Source of the DNA: Ehretia macrophylla
Lineage: Eukaryota; Streptophyta; Magnoliopsida; Boraginales; Ehretiaceae
Length of the DNA: 64,000 nt
Reading direction: 5' to 3'
Assembly: GCA_037974665.1 (NCBI GenBank)
Contig: CM075780.1
Location: forward strand, 55,717,594-55,781,593
The stretch's first letter is position 1; each line of letters opens with the position of its first letter. The notes under the pieces were generated by a model, which worked only from the letters and a program-made list of their open reading frames with translations, ran no database searches and was not told the origin of the DNA. A program made the translations under genes and the position numbers. Of the stretch, positions 1 to 10,563 are shown one piece after another.

Positions 1-2203
1 TCTTAGGTACATCCTCTTTCCGAATCCTCAACTGATAATAACCCTGCCTCAAATCAAATTTCGAAAACACAACAGCACCCTGTAGCTGACCAAATAACTC
101 CTCAATTAAGGGCAAAGAATATTTATTTTTCACCGTCACCTGGTTAAGACCTCGATAATCTATGCACAAACGCAGAGTACCATCTTTCTTTTTCACAAAT
201 AACACGGGAGCACCCCACGGTGATGAACTAGGCTGAATAAAACCTTTCTCAAGTAAACCCTGTAGCTGAATTTTCAATTCCTGTAACTCAGGAGAAGACA
301 TTCTATATGGGGTTCTCGATATAGGACTAGTTCTCGGTAACAAGTCAATCACATACTCAATCTTCCTATCAGGTGGTAACCCAAGCAACTTCTCATGGAA
401 ATCCTCCGGAAATTCTTTTATAACAGGTACTTCATTCAATTTCAATTTATCTCCAGGTTGATTGATTAAATAAGCTAAGTATGCATCATAACCTTTCCTC
501 AACATTTTAATAGCTTTAATGGAAGATATGATACGAGTCCCAGTCCACTTTCGACTCCCAGTTACTTTAATAACAGGTTGGTTAGGTCCTTCCAAAGTTA
601 AAACTTTCCTCCTACAGTCCAAACATGCATAATATCGCCCCAACCAATCCATCCCCAAGATAACTTCAAAGTCCCAAAATAGCATGATAATCAAATCAAT
701 AGGATACATGTGACCCTCAATGCAAATATTACAATCTTTACACACAGACTCCATAATAAATTTAGTACCCATAGGATTACCTACTTCAATCACATACGGC
801 AATTTATCAACTTTTAATGTAGCAGACTGTACACATGCAGGAGTAATGAATGAATGTGTAGCCCCGGTATCAATCAAAACTACTACCGGCTGGCTATTAA
901 TAAGAAAAGTACCTTCCACCACCACTGTCGTCTCTGGAAGCTCCTCCTGGTTGAGTGCAAATACCCGTGCCTGACCTCACGGTACAGTAGCTGCTCCTGA
1001 AGCTCTAGTCTGGGCACCCTGGCCTGAAGTCTGACCCTGACCATATTTAAACTTGGGACAATCTCTAACTCTGTGCTGATCACTGCCACAACCTGTGCAA
1101 CGGCCCAATTTCCTCCAACACTCAGCCTCTGTGTGGCCCTTACGGTTGCAATGAGTACATTGTAGATTCTTCATAGTAGCAGCTCCTCTTGTAGGGGCCC
1201 TATAAGTAGATGTAGCAGAACTACCCTGCTGAGATCTAGCAGTCACTGGTCGGGTTTGTGATTGTCCCTGTGGCTGGCTCTGAGCTGGTCTCGGCTGTGG
1301 CTGTACCTGAATTGGTCCTGGATGGCTCTGGGTCTGCCTAGGCTGCTGAGTCTGAACAGGCTGTTGATACTGCCTCTGATAACCCTGACTCTGAGATTGA
1401 AACTGACGTTTTCTTGACTGACTAGACTAAGCTAACACATCTGCCTTACGTTTCTCATATCTCGATGCAGCCCTGACTACTGCAGCATAGTTCGGATAAT
1501 CTTGTGAAGACAAATTAAGAATGATGTCACTCCTCAACCTTGTAATAAATCTCTGGATCTTCACATCCTCCGGATGAACCAAAGTTGGCACATATCTAGA
1601 TAGTCTAGTAAAGGTAGCCTCATACTGGTCTACAGTCATGTTCCCCTGTTTCAAAGCTATGAATTCATCCTGATGTCTCTCACGGGCTACAACCGATACA
1701 TATTTATCTCGAAACTCACGAACAAAGTCAGCCTATACATGTTGAACCCTCTCGGCATCCCATTTCTCTCTAATAGTGCGCCACCACTCCTCGGCGTCAC
1801 CCTCCATTAAAAAGGCAGCATAGGTAATCTTTCTTTCATTGTTGCACTCGAGTATCGCAGCAACTTTCTCGAACTTATTCAACCACATCTCTGCTTTCAT
1901 ATCATCAGGCTCGCCATAAAAACTATATGCTCCGTGATGCAGGAATTTATCAAACAAGTTACCCTCTGCAGTACCACTACCCTCTGCTCTGGCAGCCTGA
2001 TTATCCCTACTGACACCTGGTATACCCTATTGAACCACAAACTGAGCTATGGTATTCATTGCGGTGGCCATTGTGTCCAAAATCTGGGCATTACTCGGTT
2101 CCTGACCCTGTAGTACATCCCCGGCTGCCCCAGCACCTTGCCCCGGTACATCCTGTCTGGGAGCTTCCTCCGAATCTCTCCGTGGTTTACCCCGTCTCCT
2201 CAT
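1..2203 (-). pseudogene. Gag-Pol polyprotein of the chromovirus (Gag, protease, N-terminal RT), with nonsense mutations
   Basis: One reading frame runs from the ATG at 2203 to the window edge and is broken only by stops at 2027-2029, 1733-1735, 1427-1429 and 977-979. In order it shows a Gag capsid-like domain (motif DAEEWWR, 1733-1957) and a second Gag segment (1430-1654). A glutamine-rich linker follows, then a CCHC knuckle CTHCNRKGHTEAEC (about 1120-1165). A retroviral-type aspartic protease with DTGATHSFI lies near 860-890. The RT start ([13 protein letters not shown], then CIDYRGLN) lies near 120-220. In a live element this polyprotein packages and copies the RNA. An alternative upstream ATG at 2239 adds 12 residues, but MRRRG at 2203 is the more typical start. 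The frame is otherwise continuous, suggesting recent inactivation. Confidence 0.85.
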
Positions 2204-2496
2204 TTCAATGCTAGAAGAACATAATATTATAATAGGCAAATAAACTATGCAAAGATAATGTACACATTGTTTTCAAACATTTTACTCACATAAGAAGCAC
2301 ATAAGACACTTAACAACATTTAACTCTAACTTTTCATATTCTTATCATGTCATGCTTTATCATTCCTTTTCATGTTAGCATGTCTTTTATCTAAGTACTT
2401 AAACAATTAACAATCATATATTCACATAATTCACTTTCACATATAGACCACTACCCACATGCCAAGGAATTTAACCCGGCTTCAAGCATTCAAGTA

Positions 2497-2508
2497 GCTC
2501 TGATACCA
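2497..2508 (-). promoter_or_regulatory. Primer binding site (initiator Met-tRNA type)
   Basis: The minus strand reads TGGTATCAGAGC, the standard plant primer site complementary to the 3' end of initiator tRNA-Met. It lies five bases inside the LTR edge, which fixes element orientation and the LTR boundary at 2514. Confidence 0.9.
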
Positions 2509-2513
2509 CCTAA

Positions 2514-4960
2514 TGTGTAACGCCCCGAACCCAACCCCACGCTAAAGTCAGGCTCGAACCCGTCACTCGGACAGAGTCTCCTCTGTACCAAGGACAAAAC
2601 TGTTACCTGCAATTAGTCACTCAAGACATTTGAACCATAAACAACAACTTATCTTCTAATATCTCCAAATCCAAAACACAATCACAAGGCCATCCGAGCC
2701 TTAGAGCAACAACATTCTACTTAAGCACACAAGCATACGAGATAAGTTGGTTTTAGCCATAAGTAGTTAAATACAATATAAATTCTAAGTTCCATAGGTA
2801 GGACAATAAACACTCCAAGCATGCAAGAGAAAATAAAGTCTAGTATCCATTATTACAAACCAACATCTTTCTCTAACATTCAAGACTACAACTACTAAAT
2901 ATATACACAAGACCCCAAGGTCTCAAAACATAATATTTAACATCACCTCCACGCAAGTTGTACATAAGATCCACCTTAGCACACAAAGTCACGGATTCTG
3001 ATCTACGCGAACTTCTTCTTCTTCTACTACTTCTAACAGTTGGGGATTCACCTCAACTTCTCCTGAAACATTTCAAATGAGGAGTGAGCAACAAAGTTGT
3101 CCAACGAGGGAGGTGATGCAACATACCAACGTGCAATATGATATGCAAACACAAGAAAACATATATAAGCCACGTAAACCAACAAGATAATAAGCCACGC
3201 AATTAATCACTTTTAAAAGGATACGGTTCCACTTCCAAGTCTTCAATCACGAGCCACGAACCACGAACATCACGAACATGCCGGCAAACCCCAAACACCA
3301 ACAATTTGGATACTCCGGATGTATCTCGATCCTACGACCCTTTCTCCCGAGGTAGGTCCATACCTAGTAGGTGAACCACGCCTCTGGGGTAGTGGAGTAT
3401 GCCTCAGCGAGAAAGGGAATAGGCACCATGGTAGTCGAGAGAGCACGACAAACCCGACGCCGCTCGTGTTTCTCGACGCTACCATGTTCGAAAAGGTTGC
3501 GCAATCCCGAGACAAGTCACAAGCAATCAAGATATCACATAACACGTATGAGGGATGACAAAGTAGGCCGCCCTCACATATAAGCACGATAATAGCTTTA
3601 AGATTCCAAAAGAAGCAATCCACACAAATAATTCCCACAAGCTACTCAAATAGCTTAATTATATCCTAAATATTCAATACAAAACAATACAATCCCACAA
3701 CAAGTTCCAAATGCAACTAAAACGGCTAAAAACTACTTTTCCCCTTTCTTTAACCGAGTTTTCTTTTTCCTATGCGTGGTTCAAGATTTCCAAATTATAT
3801 CCTAATCTTTCTATATTCCTAATTAAGCCCAAAGACACCTTTTAGGATCATGAAAACTCATTTTAGAGACAAAAGTTCGGGAAGGCCCCGAACGGGTTTG
3901 AACTACAACGATACTAACCGAACCCCATTTCCGCGAAACGAAAGCACCCAAGGTGCTTCCTTAGCTCAAGGATACCTAAATCAATGCCCAAACTTGCCCG
4001 AATTGCTTAACGAGAAAAGTCTCCTTTTTAAAGTCGGCTATTTATGCAATTAAGCTCGGTTTCGAATGATTCAACCTCACGTGGCTTTTCAACTAACTTC
4101 ACTAGGGTCTAGAGCATCTAATTAAAGCCTCAATTCAAGCTAATTAGCAATTTTTCTCAAAACCCTAATTCTAAGCACTATTCATCATCTCTTTTGATCA
4201 ATATTTGCATTCAACCATAGAATCTTCTAACAAGCTATAAAAGTTAAGTCTATAGGCTCCAATAAACTCCTAGTAAGCATTTATAACAAGTAGAGTAGCC
4301 ATAGTTAACAAAGCAAGATTTTCAACATATAAGCAAAAACTTCAAATGCATAAATAATGTAACTTCCTCACTATTTAGAAGACAAAGAGGCTTGATGGAG
4401 ACCCTAGGATGCTCAAACAAACTTCAAAACCCAAGCTAGATAGCCAAGATGCAAGATTTGTCGACGCAACTCTCCTCTCTTTTTCTCTTGGAGTGGTCGG
4501 ACAAGGAGGGGACACAATGCGAATATTCGCAATTCTTTTTTGATGACAAGCTTATGTTACTGCTTTTATTTTATGAGTTGGTTTAATTATATGTGGTGCA
4601 TGACTAATAATCTAAGCTAACTAGTCCCAAAAACTTGATCAACTAAGGCTAAATGTGATTTCAAATGTTTTTAGTTGCAACTAGCACTATTCTAACGTAA
4701 AACTATTCAAAGGTCATGAAATCTATTTTCTAAACGCACGCTCCTAAGCCCGAAAGTTCAAAACGACAATTTCTCGGTTCCTTTTAAATGTCATATGACC
4801 TAGGAAAACTTAAAAATCAAACTTTTAAAACAGTTAAAAATATTATGAATAGTAACCTCTAATAAAAACAATTAAGCAAGAAAGATGATGCACGTAGAAA
4901 TGCGAACATAGATATGCAACGGTTATAAATAAATTTATGGTAGAATTCTCAGGTGTCACA
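2514..4960 (-). repeat. 5' LTR of the chromovirus element
   Basis: On the plus strand it runs from TGTGTAACGCC next to the primer site to AGGTGTCACA, that is TGTGACACCTGAG...CGTTACACA on the element strand. It is 2447 bp long. An internal block around 3250-3480 is recognisably related, in reverse, to 30130-30420 inside the solo LTR at 27394-31189, so the two belong to related families. No ORF of interest lies inside it. Confidence 0.8.
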
Positions 4961-5559
4961 AGTATAGCTGCGCGACTTGAGGGATGTCATTTACAGACCA
5001 TGACAAATAGTAGATAAATTATACTTAGGTAATTATTGGATTGTCATGAATTATTATACCTTGGGTCAAATATTATATTGAGCATTTCTTATATTAGAAT
5101 AGTGGTTACCAAACAACAGATATTTAGCCTGACATTAGGCTAATGGATGCAAAAGAGAGAGTACCTGAAGAAAAGATTTCCTCGATTACCAATACGAAAA
5201 ATTACAAGTGTTTACAAAATATGAAAACTGAAAAGAAAATAGGTTGCTTTCTAGAGCTCTGCCTTCTACCAAGCTACTGCCGCCAATTTATACAAAAGTG
5301 CGGACTTGAAAACAAAATTAAAAAGAGCTCATTCCGGATTCGAAAACTTTGAAGTCCGGGGTCTTTGTACATCACGCGTCAAAAGTAAATGATTACTCCA
5401 ACTTTTAATTAAAGTAAATAGGAAACTTTGTCTCCTGAAAGTGAGATTCCACCTGCTGATTTGTCTTTTTCTTCTGGCGTATATCAAAAGCACAATTGTC
5501 ATCCCGCGAATATCGGCTTTGATGCATTAGTCCAAAAATCCATAAAGCATCTTTAGACT
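4961..5559. other. Intergenic sequence, no feature recognised
   Basis: AT-rich DNA between the chromovirus LTR and the decayed coding relic. A 69-codon ORF at 5143-5352 has no recognisable motif and I treat it as chance. Confidence 0.6.
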
Positions 5560-6400
5560 TTATCATATCTTTTCATAAATTTGTCCAAGAACAGAATTAT
5601 TGCTCTTGGGCAGGTGTTTTTCCTTTTTGTTTGGCTTGAAGCGCCTTTTCCAGTAGGCCATCCTTGAGACTGTCCCACACATCTTCTGCCAACACATTTG
5701 GGTTTTGTGATTCACCCGCAAGAACTACAAATGAGTTGGACCTCATAGAGGTATTTTATGATGTTGAGTCGTTATCATCATCACCATCATTGTCCTTTTT
5801 GAAATTCTTCAAAAAATATTGTTTGATTCCATCAAGATATGAAGCCATCACTTCTTCCTTTGAGCTAATTTGCTGTCACATTTGAATCTTGCGTAGGAAT
5901 TGAGAAAAAAAAAGATTATTCTTCTTGGTTCTGAGATCTTGATTCTTCAACTTTGTCCATGTAGATTTGAACAACTTGAGTAATTTCATCTACCATGTTT
6001 TGACCATAAGGCTTTTTTGTTTTAGGGTCAATTTTTAACAATTTAGGCCAAAATTTTGAAAGAAATTTTCTTTTTAAACAAAACATTTTTTGTTTATTCA
6101 TCTCTGCAAGAGGGACCCATTTCCAAATCCATGGGACACCAAATTCTATATAAAAAAAAAATGAACTTGATCCTTCAATATAAAGGTCAGGGTTATTACC
6201 AATATGAGGACAAGATGCAAGTCATTCCATAAAAAGTCCTTTATAAGGTTCATGTAAAATCTTTATAGGAGGACCATAACTAGTACACCAAGAATGAATC
6301 TAGGCAGGAAATTTCCTTTGTTGAAAAATTTGGGGATTGAATTTAATAAACCAAGAATGTTTTTTATGAGGGTTTTCATATAAGAAAACTTTGGCTTACT
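5560..6400 (-). pseudogene. Decayed protein-coding relic of unknown family
   Basis: The minus strand carries a patchwork of open stretches in a consistent direction, including a 61-codon ORF (5916-6101). Upstream, broken stretches are rich in W, F and P (for example IWKWVPLAEMNKQ near 6095-6130). Downstream, stretches near 5640-5900 are rich in D, S and K. Stops and frameshifts separate them. The composition looks like real former coding sequence, perhaps from an old repeat-borne retroelement, but I do not recognise the family and assign no function. Confidence 0.4.
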
Positions 6401-7510
6401 CGATAATTAAATGGTCGAGTTATAAGAAGTATGGTAAATAAGAATCAATACTTGAGACATTCTTAAAATGTTCTAATTCATAAAATTTATTGAAACTCAG
6501 CAACGATAAATCCGTCAAGATATACATGTAGTCCTATTTTATGGAGTGTGATTGATCACATTAATCACTAGTGTGAGATGCCAAAGTTAACTCATAGATC
6601 CATATAAAGATATGTACACCGAATGAATCAGCTGAAAACACCCAACATAGGTTTCATAGACTAAGTCAATATGTAGATTCTCAAATGATAATGGCAAAGT
6701 ACTAATTTGACCTAGTGGCAACATAGTAGCTTGTAAGTAACTCACTATATATTGACCGTGGATAAAAAGGATAAAGCAAGGCATGTTTAGAGAGGGATTT
6801 GTGTAGCCAAGTACTTGCAAAAGTAATGAGTGTTAGTTGAGGAATCCATTACCCTAGATGAAAGGGAACATGTTTTGTGTTGTCTTGTACATATATCAAC
6901 CCTGAAGTCTATGGACATGGTAGTATGGATCATAACATGGCTGTACATATAGACTATTGAAACATGTAACAACCTATTAGGTTTTGCCTTTGACTTAATA
7001 TCCTAGGGTTGTTCGATACATCTAGTAAAATAAATGGATTGCATAATAACGAGTCACCAAGGATTTTGGAAGTTGCATGCTTCTCTCGAGCATTTAGTCT
7101 ATTCAATCATTAAGGAATATTGCTAAACGTTGACTTCAATTAGTAGAAAATAGAAGAAGTTGTACTGATGATGGGATTATTCAGTACTTGTCTCGGCTAC
7201 AACTAACTTGGTTCTTCAACTTACAAGATCGTACACAAGTAACAAGTGGCTTGAGCTATGAGGGTAAGATGAGAAATTTACGTTAGCACTTGAATTGTTA
7301 ATGCGACTTTAGTTCAAGTATGAAAATGCGTATGCAAATCTTTTCAAGTTTTACTCTCAAGTGCATGAGTTTGTGGTATGTAACATGTAGGAGCAAGATT
7401 GTACCATAGGGAGGCAATAGTGGCTAATTTGTGGTCAAGTGGGGGAGAGATTTTCAAGTGAGTATATGAAGAAAAATAAACGGGGTTAGATTTTTCTAAT
7501 GGGAGGAGTA
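6401..7510. other. Intergenic sequence, no feature recognised
   Basis: Several 60-77 codon ORFs occur on the minus strand (6587-6972, 7344-7532), but none has a recognisable domain or consistent coding composition. The stretch may contain old repeat debris that I cannot name. Confidence 0.5.
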
Positions 7511-7518
7511 GTCTAGGG

Positions 7519-8116
7519 CAGAGCCAGCCCAAGCTAAGGGCAATTTGGGCCTGTGCCCAAAGCTCCCCTAGCTTGGGGGCCCTAAGTTAAAAATAAATAA
7601 AAAATAGTAACTTAGTAGAAGAAGGTCAAACGATCAGCACTTAAATGATTTTTAAACTATTGAAGGTCCAACTATTGAAGGCCAGCACTTAAATAATTTT
7701 TGTTTATTGTGATATTAATTTTGCATATAATATAAGAAAGTAAGGCCGACCCAAGAAAGAAAGCATAGAGGTAACATTCAACTTTTCTTTTTATTTTTTT
7801 ATGTGATAAATTTTGATATTGTTTACATACTTATATATATCTTAACTTGAAATAATTAATTTTTTTACTTATATTAATTTTTTTTATTAATTGTTCTTAT
7901 ATGCAATAGACTTAATAAAGCCTAATTATTAAGGCATAAGAAAGATGTTGAAGAAAGACTTAATAAAAAGAAAGAACATTTGAGAAATGTTCTTTTATTT
8001 GTAGTGATTATTTTAATATAAAATTTAGAGTTTTTTTTTATTGAGAAAAAATTTAATTATTAAGACCCCTATTTAAATAATCGCCCAAAATCTCTAAATT
8101 ATTTGAAACGACCCTG
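7519..8116. mobile_element. Non-autonomous hAT-type DNA transposon
   Basis: The left end reads CAGAGCCAGCCC and the right end, reverse complemented, CAGGGTCGTTTC. Both resemble the CAG-G terminal inverted repeats of plant hAT elements. It is flanked by near-identical 8-bp duplications, GTCTAGGG (7511-7518) and TTCTAGGG (8117-8124), one mismatch apart. An 8-bp duplication is the hAT hallmark. The 598-bp interior is AT-rich with no transposase ORF, so it would need a transposase from elsewhere. Confidence 0.7.
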
Positions 8117-8786
8117 TTCTAGGGCTCAAATGGCATGCATTGATATGAAACTTGGGAGTAGTCCTAGATTTGTCTAATGTGATGTGAATTTGAATACAAG
8201 CCTAATTTTACATACTTCCTATCTTCAAGCCCTTCTCCAACCACCAACACTCCTAGTCTTCTATGAGACAGGTAATTAGCGAATTGAAATGCCTTGAAAG
8301 GTAAGTTTTTTTTTTTTCCTTAATCTAGATGTTTCTTTTGGGACATGTGATGTTTGACTATTTCTAGAAGTTGCTGAGTCTCATGCGGATTATGTAGTTG
8401 ACTCATGTCAAATGTATTAAATTATATGGTCTATGCAAAAATGTGCCTATTCCATTTCAAAAAACAATGTCCTTTATATTTTTGTGAAGCGTCCAAATGG
8501 CGCATTGAATCAATTGTAAAGTGTTATGTATAAATTTTTCGCCACATAAGAAATTTTATTGACATGTCCAAATCACTGGGAGCCACATGGTATCAGTCTA
8601 TGTTCAAAAACTTGTTGAATAGGATGCTGATTGCGTAATCTTTATGGTTTAGGACATTAATTGATGAATATAGTCCTGATGTGAATGTGTCTTTATGTGT
8701 TATCTTTTGGTTATGGCCATTTGTGGGTATATATATAAATGTTATATAGTGTACATGTTCTGTGTATATTTTTTTACTTTACTACA
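8117..8786. other. Intergenic sequence, no feature recognised
   Basis: AT-rich, with short homopolymers and no convincing coding or RNA gene signal. Confidence 0.5.
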
Positions 8787-8833
8787 TTGAAATTAGTCAG
8801 CATTTTTTTTTTTTTGAAATTAGTCAGCATTTG
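8787..8833. repeat. 20-bp direct repeat flanking a bare T tract
   Basis: TTGAAATTAGTCAGCATTT occurs at 8787 and again from 8814, separated only by a run of T. It looks like a target-site duplication around a retroposed tail with no body left, as if a LINE-type insertion copied only the poly(A). Confidence 0.6.
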
Positions 8834-9013
8834 GTGGTGATAAACTTTCATTTACCATCTATACTTCATGCAATATTACAATCTACAATTGTATATTTGT
8901 TGATCCTCACTTTCATTTACAACTGTCTTTGAGATTGATGAACAAATCAAGAAATCCTTACTTTTATCAGTATATACAAGTAAAATGATCAATTGTGTAA
9001 ACTGAACAAAAGT

Positions 9014-9400
9014 TTTTTTTTTTTTTTTTCCATCTGGGGGAGGCTGAAGTCGGGTTAGGCAGAGATGGTCCTGATTGAGGATTCACCCGCTCTATCATTC
9101 TCCACAAGAACTAAAAGTTGGTGAGGGAGATGATCCAAGGAGTGACTGCCCAAACTTTGAGTGATCCCATAATTGGCGAGCCAATCAGCGCATTTGTTTG
9201 TTTCACGATAAATATGAGAGACTTTGTAGTGTTCGTGCCGTGAGAGAATAAAAGTTGTATTACAAAAGTCTGATTGTATTTATATGTATTGGCTAGATTG
9301 CATTTTACAAATTTATGTTCATTCACTAACCACTTGCAAATTGCGTGTGAACACTATCCCAATAGGATAAAAGGCACTTTATCATTTTTATCTAGTTACA
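9014..9400 (-). pseudogene. 5'-truncated LINE fragment with RNase H-like (RVT_3) tail
   Basis: On the minus strand the translation contains VSHIYRETNKCADWLANYGI (about 9165-9225). This is the conserved end of the RNase H-like domain found at the C terminus of many plant non-LTR retrotransposon proteins. A T run at about 9015-9030 on the plus strand is the element's poly(A) tail, giving orientation. The upstream part is lost or unreadable. The left edge is clear; the right edge is a guess. Confidence 0.6.
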
Positions 9401-9450
9401 GAGTAGTAATACAGTTAATTTCTCAGACAATTATTGTAAGTGCAACGAAT

Positions 9451-10010
9451 AATTTCCATTGAATATGCAATTGTGACTTAAGGACTCGATTAACACCACA
9501 ATTCTTGAGGCATTTCTAATATAAATGTTGGGTAGCCATGATAGCATTGGTGTAAAATATGTGAAAATACTTTTGTATTAGATGGAACATAAAGAGAAAG
9601 GGTGTATTCTATATATGAAAGTTATTTTATTCGTGAGTCAAGACACAAGGACTGCAGAATAACTTCTTGAACCTAAGGGCATCTGCCTACAATTTGCCCA
9701 AACCTCGTGGGCTCGAAATCTATGTACATGTTTTTTTTTTTTTTTTTTTGTCGGATATGTACCCTTATGTTGCACAGAGTTACAGAACCAAAATTCTATT
9801 TTTCAATAGAAAAACGTTGATTTGACCAAACAACAAAAACAAAAACAAACGTTGACCAATTCTACGGCCTCAGTTTACGCCTGTTACATCACGCATCCAC
9901 TGCATCTCAGCAATCTCCCAAAACCCCACATGACCCCCACCATCATCAAATCTTAGTTTTTCTTCTAATTTTTTAATTTAATCAAACTCATGACCTGGGG
10001 ACCCACCATC
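9451..10010. other. Upstream region of the UTR5-type gene
   Basis: Non-coding DNA with a long T run near 9731-9749. The last 150 bases are less AT-rich and probably hold the core promoter, but no clear TATA box is visible. Confidence 0.4.
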
Positions 10011-10014
10011 ACGC

Positions 10015-10022
10015 TGACGTGG
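10015..10022 (+). promoter_or_regulatory. TGACGTGG element, UPRE/G-box-like
   Basis: TGACGTGG matches the unfolded-protein-response element core (TGACGTGR) and contains an ACGT bZIP core. It sits about 390 bp before the start codon of a nucleotide-sugar transporter gene. A single 8-mer can arise by chance; its role is inference. Confidence 0.35.
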
Positions 10023-10165
10023 CCATAGACTTCCTGTAGCTTCATACCTAGAAGAAGCAGAAACCAAAAGGCGAGAGCTAAATTCGCCGGCGAAACGCTG
10101 ATAAGGAAAAACACACACATACACACACTGTTTAGCCCTCTCTCCATCAGCTTCTTGTGCTGCAG

Positions 10166-10262
10166 GTGAGCTGCACATTAATATCTCTCTCTGTACTTAA
10201 CTGCAATACTTGCAGAGACACACTCACACACACATATGTATATATATATATATTGTTATAAA

Positions 10263-10305
<43 letters not shown>

Positions 10306-10410
10306 TTATAAAGATGAGATTTGTATTTAAGAGAACGATGGATTTTAGGTGTGATTTGTTAACGAGAGGTGGTGGTGGTGATAGTTTGGTGGCAGAGGAG
10401 TTGATGGGAG
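10166..10410 (+). other. Probable 5'-leader intron and start of the UTR5 transcript
   Basis: CTGCAG followed by GTGAGC at 10166 looks like a good splice donor in the leader. An acceptor could lie at GGTGGCAG (about 10387-10394), just before the ATG at 10411. The TA microsatellite lies inside this putative intron. There is no transcript evidence, so this is a model only. Confidence 0.4.
10233..10303. repeat. (TA)n microsatellite, two blocks
   Basis: Two alternating TA runs (10233-10254 and 10266-10303) are separated by a GTTATAAAGATG motif that recurs after the second run, so the whole block looks like a slipped duplication. A third mixed CA/TA run lies at about 10530-10566 in intron 1. Confidence 0.9.
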
Positions 10411-10529
10411 ATGGCGGAGCCACCATTGCTGCCGGTGAAGGACAACAGACTGTTGAAAGGGATTTTTGCGGTGTCTGGAATCATGTCTACTCTTGTCATC
10501 TATGGAATCTTACAGGTACTAGTATAGAT

Positions 10530-10563
<34 letters not shown>

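Larger units (their letters stand above)
1..4960 (-). mobile_element. Ty3-gypsy (chromovirus, Tekay/Del-like) retrotransposon, 5' half
   Basis: The element reads right to left: LTR (2514-4960), primer binding site (2497-2508), then gag, protease and the start of reverse transcriptase, which leave the window at base 1. The order protease-RT with a CCHC Gag zinc knuckle and a long LTR beginning TGTGACACC on the minus strand fits chromoviruses of the Tekay/Del group. The lineage name is inferred from motifs without an alignment. Only one LTR is visible. The five bases next to its outer edge (4961-4965, AGTAT) would be the target duplication, but the partner lies outside the window. The coding part carries stop codons, so this copy is dead. 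Confidence 0.85.
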
